Of a DNA stretch of 64,000 bases, positions 1-8,245 are shown one piece after another. Each line of letters begins with the position of its first letter. The stretch's first letter is position 1. The translations under genes were made by a program, and so were the position numbers. The stretch spans positions 9,698 to 73,697 of the forward strand of contig CAYVUV010000114.1 of assembly GCA_964455095.1 (NCBI GenBank), in the 5' to 3' direction. The notes below the pieces were generated by a model that was given only the letters and a program-made list of their open reading frames with translations, did no database searches and had not been told where the DNA came from. The stretch is from CAYVUV01 sp964455095. GTDB lineage: Bacteria; Desulfobacterota; Binatia; HRBIN30; CADEER01.

Positions 1-678
1 GCAGACTCGCTCAGCGGCGACCTGGTGGTCACCAATTCGGCGACGCGCCAGTTCAGGCTCGTCGATCGGCCGGGTTCGTACACCGCGCCGGCGGGCACCG
101 ATCTTGAGACACTCGATGGGCGCAGGGTGGAGGTCGAGCTGTCGTCGAACGGCAGCGTTCTGTCCGTCGTCGATGCACCCAAGGCCGTCGAGCCCGTGGT
201 CCACGGTTGGTCGACGGTGCGCGGGCAGGTCGAAGCCGTCGATAGCATCAACGGGACGTTCACCATCCGAGGTGACGACCAGACCTATCGCGCCCCCGGC
301 AAGGACGTCACACCCTATGTCGGCAAGACGGTCGAGTTGAAGCTGGACGAGAATGAGCGCGTCGTCGACATCGACCTCATCAGCAGCGCGGTGCCGGTGC
401 AGCCGATCGCCGCGACCTGCGACTACCGCGGGCAGAGCTACTCCGGCGGCGCGGCTGTGTGCCAGGCCGGAACTCAGTATCGCTGCGATGGGATGCGCTG
501 GGTGAGTCTCGGCACGACCTGCGTGCCGCCGCCGGGCGACACCGCGGCGGCGGCCAGCCCGCGCCCGTGCGCAGTGGGCGGCGCCACGGTCGCCAGCGGC
601 TCCAGCGTGTGCCGCGATGGCGTGAAGTCGCGCTGCGACGACGGGCTCTGGATCAACGTCGGCACGGCGTGCCGCTGA
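1..678 (+). CDS. Cys-rich modular protein, 5' end outside window
   Basis: The frame is open from the first base, so the true start lies upstream; the GTG at 25 is unlikely to be the start. The visible 225 residues hold two beta-rich repeats of about 55-60 residues, with matching phrases such as FRLVDRPGSYTAPAGTD and FTIRGDDQTYRAPGKD. Two Cys modules follow at nt 418-522 and 568-672, each exactly 35 residues. Both place cysteines at relative positions 1, 15, 23 and 35 and share an R/SRCD..W motif, so each may form two disulfides. This suggests an extracytoplasmic protein, but the signal peptide would be outside the window. I do not recognise a named family; the Cys module loosely recalls DUF1496-like small Cys domains. 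Function unknown. Confidence 0.75.
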   Translation, partial: ADSLSGDLVVTNSATRQFRLVDRPGSYTAPAGTDLETLDGRRVEVELSSNGSVLSVVDAPKAVEPVVHGWSTVRGQVEAVDSINGTFTIRGDDQTYRAPGKDVTPYVGKTVELKLDENERVVDIDLISSAVPVQPIAATCDYRGQSYSGGAAVCQAGTQYRCDGMRWVSLGTTCVPPPGDTAAAASPRPCAVGGATVASGSSVCRDGVKSRCDDGLWINVGTACR

Positions 679-731
679 GGCGGGCCGCGGCGCGTTGATT
701 CGCGCCGGCGCGGATCGCATAGTGCGGCGCG

Positions 732-1535
732 ATGCGCTGCGCTCTTGCGGTCCGCGTGATGCTGTTCGGCTTGTGGTTGAGTCATCCGGCGAGTGCAACA
801 CCGCCGGCTGCGCACTACCTGATCGACTTCGACGCCCGCTCCGACCCCAGCGTTCCGTCAGCAACCATCAGTCACCTGAGCGTGCTCAATCCCGGCGCGA
901 CCGAGGCGCCGTTGGCGATCACGGTCTACTTCGAGGATCGTGAGCCGACACGGTTCGAAGCCAGTGTGCCGCCATTTGGGACGTACCAGAGCGCTGCGAG
1001 CAATTGGCCGGTAGGCTCGAATCGCCGCTTCGCGCTCAAGGTGGAGAGCGCGCAGATGGTGGCCTGTCAGGCCACCATCGGTTGGACCAACACGGGGAAC
1101 GATTACTCGCCGCAGGCGCGCACCACTTCGCGGCGCGGCGGTGTGCGCGAGGCGGGCAAGTCGTACATGGCGGTGCAGAGTCTGGCGCGCGAGTGGTTCG
1201 TCGCCGACGGCTTCAGCATCGACAACCCGGAGCAGCTCTGGCTGCGCGAGGCGGAGTGGGCGGTGATGCTCAACCCGGGCGACGCGCCGGCGCAGGTAAC
1301 CATGACGATCTACGCCGGCCGCCGCGACGAGCGCGAGCCGATCCGCATCCCGCCGCGTCGACTGCTGTGGTTGCCGATGCGCTCCGTGGTCGGCGCCAAC
1401 GCGCGCTACGGCGCCGGGTTTCGCAGCGATCAACCGATCGCGGTGCAGTGGTTGCGCGAGGTGAAGTGGCACGATTCGGAAGAGGTCATGGTGTTCTGGT
1501 CGGTCCCGGCGGTCCCCGGCGCGTCCGCACCATGA
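732..1535 (+). CDS. Secreted protein with two ASRT-like domains
   Basis: 267 aa. An N-terminal Sec signal peptide (hydrophobic LAVRVMLFGLWL, cleavage near ASA-TPP) is followed by two domains. Both resemble the Anabaena sensory rhodopsin transducer family (ASRT, PF07100): domain 1 (about 35-130) contains ISHLSVLNPG and ITVYFEDREP, and domain 2 (about 150-260) contains REWFVADGF, AVMLNPGDAPAQVTMTIY, IPPRRLLWLPM and IAVQWLREV. The known protein has WAIAEGYIP, ISHETVCILN, ITIYYSDKEP, VPARRTKHVRF and VVQHTRLD in the same order. ASRT proteins are tetrameric beta-sandwiches thought to bind small ligands. A secreted tandem form implies an extracytoplasmic binding role rather than rhodopsin signalling, and no rhodopsin gene is present here. 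The family match is from memory of motifs, so moderate. Confidence 0.6.
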   Translation: MRCALAVRVMLFGLWLSHPASATPPAAHYLIDFDARSDPSVPSATISHLSVLNPGATEAPLAITVYFEDREPTRFEASVPPFGTYQSAASNWPVGSNRRFALKVESAQMVACQATIGWTNTGNDYSPQARTTSRRGGVREAGKSYMAVQSLAREWFVADGFSIDNPEQLWLREAEWAVMLNPGDAPAQVTMTIYAGRRDEREPIRIPPRRLLWLPMRSVVGANARYGAGFRSDQPIAVQWLREVKWHDSEEVMVFWSVPAVPGASAP

Positions 1536-1593
1536 GCCGGGCCACGCCCGCATCCGCTTGCCATCCGGGCGCGCCGCGCTAATCTGCGCCGCG

Positions 1594-2385
1594 ATGTCCG
1601 ACGCCCTCTTCAATTTGGACGGCGACTTCTACCTGCCCAGCGAGTTGGCGCGCGGCCCCTGGTCTCCCGAGGCGCAGCACGGCGGCGCGCCCGCGGCGCT
1701 GTTGGCGCGGGCGGTCGAGCGCGTCGACGGCGGCGAGTCGATGTTCGTCGCGCGGCTGACCATCGAGTTGTTGCGGCCGGTGCCGATCGCGCCGCTGGCG
1801 GTGCGCACGCGCCTGCTGCGCCCGGGCCGCAAGGTGCAGCTGGTCGAAGCATCCCTGCTGAGCGGCGATGTCGAGGTGGCGCGCTGCACCGGATTGCGCG
1901 TACGGCGCACCGCGATCGAGCTGCCAGCGAACCTGCCGCAGCTGACCCCGCCTCCGCCGCCGGAGCGCGGCGAGTCGGGCGCGCCGCCGTGGGCCGCGAC
2001 GGTCACGTATCGCGCCTTTCACAGCCATGGCGTCGAGCACCGTTTCGTCGCCGGCAGCTTCGCCGCGGTGGGCCCGGCCACCGACTGGATCCGGCTGCGT
2101 GTACCGGTGGTAGCGGGAGAGGAAGCGTCGCCGCTGTGCCGGGTGGCCGCGGCGGCGGACTTCGGCAACGGCGTCAGCTGGGTGGTGGACCGACGCGACG
2201 GCTACAGCTTCATCAACCCCGACCTGACCATCTACCTGCATCGTCTGCCGGAGACGGAGTGGGTGTGCCTCGACGCCACCACCATCGTGCAGGCGCACGG
2301 CGTCGGCCTCGCCGAGAGCCTGCTCTTCGACGAGCGCGGCCCCATCGGGCGCTCGGTGCAAAGCCTGCTGATCGAACGCGCCTAG
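1594..2385 (+). CDS. Acyl-CoA thioesterase-like double hot-dog protein
   Basis: 263 aa from ATG 1594; the frame is open further upstream, but the family N-terminus begins near here (FNLDGDFYLPSELARGPWSP, then QHGGAPAALLARAVE). The QHGGAPAALL helix and the RLTIELLRPVPIAPL strand are typical of the TesB-like thioesterase superfamily (PF13622), which carries two hot-dog folds in one chain and hydrolyses acyl-CoA thioesters. The C-terminal half (DGYSFINPDLTIYLHRLP, then a late Asp/Gln region) fits the second hot-dog. It stands alone on the plus strand, ending shortly before a G/C hairpin. Substrate unknown; in such lipid-rich soil genomes these often accompany fatty-acid or steroid breakdown. Confidence 0.75.
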   Translation: MSDALFNLDGDFYLPSELARGPWSPEAQHGGAPAALLARAVERVDGGESMFVARLTIELLRPVPIAPLAVRTRLLRPGRKVQLVEASLLSGDVEVARCTGLRVRRTAIELPANLPQLTPPPPPERGESGAPPWAATVTYRAFHSHGVEHRFVAGSFAAVGPATDWIRLRVPVVAGEEASPLCRVAAAADFGNGVSWVVDRRDGYSFINPDLTIYLHRLPETEWVCLDATTIVQAHGVGLAESLLFDERGPIGRSVQSLLIERA

Positions 2386-2715
2386 TCTGGCTTCGCCCCG
2401 AAGGGGCGCGTGCGGCCCATTAACGCCGTGGCGTTGAGTCGCTCGCGCAGGATGTGTCGCGACGAGCAGGCGAGTTCATGCGGGTCGGCTCCAACGGCCT
2501 GCTCGGCCCGCGTCGTGCCGACGTACACGTACTCGTACGCGTACCCGGACCGGTTGTTGCGTGGCCACGCGAACGCTGCCGCAACATGGGTGGTGCTGGT
2601 TCATGAGCAGGCGCGCCCCTCGTGTACGAGTACGAGTACGTGTACCACTGCGCTGTGTACGTGTACGGATCACGTTGCCGAACTCACTCGTATCGAACCT
2701 CGAGACTGGCCCTGT
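2386..2715. repeat. Gene-free region with inverted GTACNN hexamer arrays
   Basis: 330 bp between the ends of two convergent genes. From 2523 there are four consecutive GTACNN hexamers (AC, TC, GC, CC). From 2624 a second run reads as GTGTAC, GAGTAC, GAGTAC, GTGTAC, with two more GTAC cores up to about 2670. The 16-mer GTACACGTACTCGTAC at 2523-2538 has its exact reverse complement at 2630-2645, so the two runs can pair across about 91 nt. Any reading frame through it gives TRTRTR or VRVRVR, which is not protein-like. No gene is seen here. Confidence 0.7.
2394..2408. terminator. Short G/C hairpin after thioesterase gene
   Basis: CGCCCC (2394-2399), loop GAA, GGGGCG (2403-2408). It lies 9 nt after the thioesterase stop codon. 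No T-run follows, so it is only a possible weak terminator. Confidence 0.35.
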
Positions 2716-3555
2716 CTAGCGCGTCAGGGCGCCGATCTGTTCGACGACGGCGAGCGCGTCCGCCTCGGATGCGGTCGGGCGGGCGAAGATCAAGCGGTGG
2801 CAGCCGAGGTCGGCGTAGCGCGCGACAGTGTCGCGGCTGATCTTGGCGGCGGGTGTGACGCTGATCTCGAGCGGGCCGAGGTGTGCGGGACGTCCGTGCT
2901 CGCGCTCGGCGGCGCGCAGTCCGTCCAGGCAGTGGGCGGTGGCACCGGCGTCGAGTCCGAACCCGTACCATCCCGAGGCGTGGCGCACGGCGCGGCGCAG
3001 AGCCTCCGGCGCGTGGCCGCCCATGACGATCGGCGGGTGCGGCTGCTGCGCGGGCCGGGGAAAGGCCTGGATGCCGGCGAAGTGGACGAAGCGCCCGTCG
3101 TAGGCTGGCTTGGCTTGGGTCCAGAGCGCCAGGATGGCTTCGAGGTAGTCGATCGTGCGAGCGCTCTTGTGATCGAAGGGGATCCCGAGCGCATCGAACT
3201 CCGGTTTCAGGTAACCCGAGCCGATGCCGAAAATGAGGCGCCCCTTCGAAACCACGTCGAGACTCGCCAGCTCCTTGGCGAGCACGACCGGGTTGCGCTG
3301 CGGCAGGATGATGATGCCGGTACCGAGGCGAATGGTCGTCGTGGCGGCGGCGACCCAGGTGAGCGCCACGGCGGGATCGAGAAACGGGACCTCCGGCGGC
3401 GACGGCGACGGCGGCGCCTGTGGGTCCGGCAGTACGACGTGCTCGCCCGTCCACACGGACTCGAGCCCGGCGGCCTCGGCCGCGCGCGCCACACGCTGCG
3501 CGACCCCAGGGTCGGCGCAGGCTCCGAAGTTGATGCCGAAGTATGCGAGCTTCAT
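2716..3555 (-). CDS. LLM class F420-dependent oxidoreductase
   Basis: 279 aa, typical length for the TIGR03619-type branch of the luciferase-like monooxygenase family (TIM barrel binding F420 or flavin). Seen: N-terminal MKLAYFGINFGACADP, the helix AARAAEAAGLESVW followed by TGEHVVLP, then LTWVAAATTTIRLGTGIIILPQRNP and the strand motif GRLIFGIGSGYLKPEFDALG, and HPPIVMGGHAPEALRRAVRH near the middle. It is the downstream gene of a two-gene minus-strand unit: the P450 stop at 3575 is 19 nt upstream of this start. That pairing suggests both act on the same substrate, with this enzyme doing an F420- or flavin-linked oxidation or reduction. Whether it uses F420 or FMN cannot be decided here. Confidence 0.85.
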   Translation of the reverse strand: MKLAYFGINFGACADPGVAQRVARAAEAAGLESVWTGEHVVLPDPQAPPSPSPPEVPFLDPAVALTWVAAATTTIRLGTGIIILPQRNPVVLAKELASLDVVSKGRLIFGIGSGYLKPEFDALGIPFDHKSARTIDYLEAILALWTQAKPAYDGRFVHFAGIQAFPRPAQQPHPPIVMGGHAPEALRRAVRHASGWYGFGLDAGATAHCLDGLRAAEREHGRPAHLGPLEISVTPAAKISRDTVARYADLGCHRLIFARPTASEADALAVVEQIGALTR

Positions 3556-3574
3556 GAGAGCGGCCCTGGGATCG

Positions 3575-4990
3575 TCAATGCGCCCTGCGCCGCGCTGTCA
3601 TCGGCACGCCGTGTCGCGGGCGCAACGTCAGGATGGGATCGGGCTCGACGCGGTGGCCGGGGATGCCGTCGAGCTGGAACTGCTGCGCGATGGTGGCGAG
3701 CAGGAGCTGGCCTTCCATGGTCGCGAACTGCCGCCCGACGCAGCCGCGCGGCCCGCCGCCGAACGGGAAGTAGGCGAAGTCGGGCCGCGCGGCGCAGCGC
3801 GCGGGTGTGAAGCGCTCCGGGTCGAACTCATCCGGACGCTCCCAGAACGCCGGGTGGCGGTGCGTGACGTAGGGGCTCAGCGTGATCACCGTGTTGCGCG
3901 GCACGCGCACACCGCCGACCTCGTCGTCGGCGTGCGCCTGACGGGCCGTCGCCCACGCTGGCGGGTAGAGCCGCAGCGCCTCGTCGAGCACCATGCGGGT
4001 GTAAGACAGATCGGGCAGATCGCTCATGCGCGCCGGCCGTGTGCCGAGCACCTCGTCGACTTCGCGAAAGAGCCGGGCGCGCGCCTCCGCATGCTGCGAC
4101 AAGAGATACCACGACCACGACAGCGCGACGGCCGTCGTCTCGTGTCCGGCGACCAGAAACGTGACCGCTTCGTCGCGCAGCTGGCGATCGTTCATCGCCT
4201 GGTTGGTTTCGGCATCGCGCGCCGCGATGAGCATGCCGAGCAGATCGTGTCGCTCGCGGTTGTCGCGGCGGCGCGCCTCGATGATCTTCCACACCACGCG
4301 GTCGATCCCCGCCACGGCGCGCCGGCCGGCGCGATTGGCGTGCGTCGGGACGATCAACGGCGGCGTGAACATATGGTTGGTGAGATGGTTGGCGTACACC
4401 ATCGCCTCGCTCACCGCGGCGCAGAACTCCGCCTTGTCCTCGCCCAGGTCGGCGCCGAAGAGCGCCTGCGCGACGATGTCGAGCGTCAGCGTCGACATCT
4501 CCGCGGCGATGTCGAGCGAGAGCTCCGCGGCGCCGCGGCCGCGCCAGCGCTCGAGCATCTCGGCGGTCGTGCGCACCATCATGTCGCCCAGCGCCGCGAT
4601 GCGGTCGCGGTGGAAGGCGGGCTGGACCAGTTGCCGCTGGCGCCGCCACAGGTCGCCGTCGCTGAAGACCAGGCCCTCGCCGGCGATGCGCTTGAGCTTG
4701 CCGAAGATGACGCCCTTCCAGTAGTTGTGGTGGTTCTCCTGCAGGATGTGCTTGACGTCGAGCGGGTGGACGAAGAAGAAGCTCGTCCACGGTGGTGCGT
4801 GCATGCGCACGACGTCGCCGTGCTGCTGCCAGGCGTCGAACAGGAAGGCGAGCGGATCGCGGCGGATGGCGGCGTAGAGGCCGAAGGGCGTGCGGTAGCG
4901 CGGACCGCCGGGCGGTGCGTCGCGGCGAGCCCGGCTGCGGTCAGCCGGATCGGTGGCTGGAACGGAGCGCTGCAGGCCTGGACTCGCCAT
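3575..4990 (-). CDS. Cytochrome P450
   Basis: 471 aa. I chose ATG 4990 because GGAGG lies 7 nt upstream; the frame extends to 5086 but the extra residues are Arg-rich and unlike the family. The I-helix reads AGHETTAVALSW, the K-helix ExxR is EALRLYPPAW, and the heme loop is FGGGPRGCVGRQFA, whose Cys is the axial thiolate. The N-terminus has no membrane anchor, so it is likely soluble. The long chain and the phrase WKGVIFGKLKRIAGEGL place it in the CYP102/CYP4-like group of fatty-acid or alkane hydroxylases rather than the macrolide type. The reductase partner is not adjacent. Co-oriented with the LLM oxidoreductase downstream. Confidence 0.92.
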   Translation of the reverse strand: MASPGLQRSVPATDPADRSRARRDAPPGGPRYRTPFGLYAAIRRDPLAFLFDAWQQHGDVVRMHAPPWTSFFFVHPLDVKHILQENHHNYWKGVIFGKLKRIAGEGLVFSDGDLWRRQRQLVQPAFHRDRIAALGDMMVRTTAEMLERWRGRGAAELSLDIAAEMSTLTLDIVAQALFGADLGEDKAEFCAAVSEAMVYANHLTNHMFTPPLIVPTHANRAGRRAVAGIDRVVWKIIEARRRDNRERHDLLGMLIAARDAETNQAMNDRQLRDEAVTFLVAGHETTAVALSWSWYLLSQHAEARARLFREVDEVLGTRPARMSDLPDLSYTRMVLDEALRLYPPAWATARQAHADDEVGGVRVPRNTVITLSPYVTHRHPAFWERPDEFDPERFTPARCAARPDFAYFPFGGGPRGCVGRQFATMEGQLLLATIAQQFQLDGIPGHRVEPDPILTLRPRHGVPMTARRRAH

Positions 4991-5115
4991 GCTGACCTCC
5001 TTGCCCGTGGTGTGGCGGGCTCGTCTTGCGGGACGAGCTCTCCGACTACCACGTGGCGTGAGTGAGATCGAGGCAGCCGAGGGCACGGGCGGCGAGGAGC
5101 CGCCCGCCCGGAAGA

Positions 5116-6354
<1,239 letters not shown>

Positions 6355-6618
6355 CTTGCTCCAGAGGTTGTGACGACGCGGGACGCCGCCGGGATGGCGG
6401 CGAAACGAGCTGGCGGCCTTGGAGCGTTCGAAGCGTGGGGCTTCGAGGTGCGTACAAGGGGGCAGGAGAGAGGCGTCGTAGTGTGTTGCCTTCCCTATCG
6501 CCGGCTCAGACCACGTGCACTCACTCTGGCAGGGGACCGTATCGGCGTGCGGGTGTCAGTTGCCTACTTATTGCACAATCGGTGAGCAATAGCGAGGTGG
6601 GTGCTGGTCTGAACGGGG

Positions 6619-7008
6619 TCAGGCGACCGACAGAGGCCGCGCCCGACGGCGCCGCGCCGCCTGCTCCCACTGCCGAAAACGCGCCAGGTCGGTGCGGATC
6701 GCGTTGACGACGAAGGCGATGACCGAGATGTCGTCGAGGTAGCCGATGCCCAGCAGGGCGTCGGGGATCAGATCGATCGGGTTGACGAAGTAGGCGAGGG
6801 CGCCGAGGGCGGCGGCGATACTGCGCCAGGGGATCTCGCGGTATTCGCCCTTGGCCCAGCGCGTGACGAGACGGGCGAGGGCGAGGGTGTCGTCCAAGAC
6901 GCCGCGCAGCGCCCCGGCCTGGGCGCGGGCTTTGCGCAGGGCTGCGCCGGCGGTGTCCAGTGCCTCGCGCGACACGGGTGGGCGGCGCAGCCGCCGGTCG
7001 GGAGTCAT
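6619..7008 (-). CDS. YkvA family (DUF1232) small membrane protein
   Basis: 129 aa from ATG 7008; the frame is open up to 7173 but the extra part is Arg/Pro-rich and crosses the leader of the next gene. The diagnostic DUF1232 core is clear: ALGALAYFVNPIDLIPDALL followed by GYLDDISVIAFVVNAI. This domain is a short membrane-associated hairpin of unknown function, found widely in bacteria. The N-terminal half is a basic amphipathic helix (AALRKARAQAGALRGVLDDT). No obvious operon partner; the helicase downstream starts 264 bp away. Confidence 0.8.
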   Translation of the reverse strand: MTPDRRLRRPPVSREALDTAGAALRKARAQAGALRGVLDDTLALARLVTRWAKGEYREIPWRSIAAALGALAYFVNPIDLIPDALLGIGYLDDISVIAFVVNAIRTDLARFRQWEQAARRRRARPLSVA

Positions 7009-7171
7009 CGGAGGGAATCTTGGCACTCGCCGGCCGCGAGCGTCAATGGGGCTCCGGCGAACTGGCTTGATGTGATCTTGCAATAATTGCCGGGCGCGGT
7101 GCATCTCAGAGACAGCCGCCCAGGGGAGACCTTCCAAGGGGGAAGGGTCGCGGCGGAGATCGGGGGGAACC

Positions 7172-8221
7172 ATGCGTCACAAGGGGATGTCGCCGGCGGC
7201 CGCGATCGCGGCGCTGCTGTGCGGGCCGCTCGCTGCCGCCGCGCAGCCGGTGCACGATGTCGCGGCCTCGCTGCTGGTCTTTCCCAAGGTGATCGCCGAC
7301 GGCACGCGCGACACGATCATCCAGATCGGCAACGTGTCGAACTCCCTGCTGTTCGCGTCGTGCTGGTACGTCAACGGCGCGCTCTCGTCTCCGGAGCTGC
7401 CGCCCGGTCCGTTCAACCCACCGCTCTGCACCGTGGCCGAGTTCCGCATCGCGTTGACCGCGCAGCAGCCGACGCACTGGTTGGCCTCGTCGGGTCGGTT
7501 GGCGGGGGGCAGCGAGCCCCCGTGCTCACCGACCCACTTGAACTGCAGCGGTGCGGGCATCGATCCAGGATCGGTGCCGCCGGCATCGGAGTTCAGCGGT
7601 CACCTGCTCTGTCTCGAAACCGATGCGGCCGGCGAGCCGTTCAGCGGCAACCACCTGAACGGCGATGCGACCGTCAAGGAGCTGACCAGCGGCGACGTGA
7701 CGCGCTACAGCGCGGTGGGGCTGCTCGGGTTGGAGACCAACAACGGCGATGCCGTGCTCGAGCTCGGCACCGAGTACTCGAGCTGCCCGCAGAGCTGGTC
7801 TTTCGCGCACAGCGCGGAGGGGGCGGAGGATCCGATGGCGGGGCCGGGCTCGACGATCGCGACGCGGGTGACCGTCGTACCGTGCGCGCAGAACCTGGCT
7901 GACCAACTCGCATCCACCGTGACGCTGTCGCTGCAAGTGACGAACGAGTTCGAGTCGGTGTTCACGACCAGTGCACAGGTGACGTGCTGGGGCGATGTGC
8001 CACTGGCCGCCATCTCGCCGGTGTTCGACGCCGCGTCCCTGGGTACGCCGACGGCGCGCACCCGCATCGGTTCCATCGCCTCGACCCCGGGGATCTTCGT
8101 GGCGGCAGAGGAGGTGCGCGACTCGGGTGGTGCCGCGCCCGTCCACGCGGCGGCGGCGGCGAATCTCCACGTCGAAGGCGCCCGCCCGCCGGGCGATCAG
8201 CTGCTGATCCCGACGCTCTGA
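7172..8221 (+). CDS. Secreted protein, related to the next gene
   Basis: 349 aa. Start ATG 7172 follows GGGGGGA at about 5 nt. Sec signal peptide (AAAIAALLCGPLAAAAQP). The mature part opens with VAASLLVFPKVIADGTRDTI and then IIQIGNVSNSLLFASCWYV; later come FRIALTAQQPTHWLASSGRL, LLCLETDAAGEPFSGNHLNG and YSAVGLLGLETNNGDAVLEL. Scattered Cys pairs suggest disulfides. The downstream neighbour repeats the same order of motifs (ITYPYVTVDAAAGVDTHLQL, FTLRLTAEQPIAWRASVG, LRCVAITPANAP, YNAVGTLAVAGEGN), so the two are paralogues. I know no named family; repeated beta-sandwich domains are likely. Probably co-transcribed with the next gene (24 nt gap). Confidence 0.8.
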   Translation: MRHKGMSPAAAIAALLCGPLAAAAQPVHDVAASLLVFPKVIADGTRDTIIQIGNVSNSLLFASCWYVNGALSSPELPPGPFNPPLCTVAEFRIALTAQQPTHWLASSGRLAGGSEPPCSPTHLNCSGAGIDPGSVPPASEFSGHLLCLETDAAGEPFSGNHLNGDATVKELTSGDVTRYSAVGLLGLETNNGDAVLELGTEYSSCPQSWSFAHSAEGAEDPMAGPGSTIATRVTVVPCAQNLADQLASTVTLSLQVTNEFESVFTTSAQVTCWGDVPLAAISPVFDAASLGTPTARTRIGSIASTPGIFVAAEEVRDSGGAAPVHAAAAANLHVEGARPPGDQLLIPTL

Positions 8222-8245
8222 GCGATGCGAGAACGGAGAGATACG

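Noticed and set aside
2476..2673. Minus-strand frame giving TRTRTR and VRVRVR
   Set aside because: Pure translation of the GTACNN array; no codon or family support.
3224..5065. Long plus-strand frame opposite the P450 and LLM genes
   Set aside because: Antisense of clear P450 and LLM coding sequence; low-complexity Arg/Ala content typical of GC-rich shadow frames.
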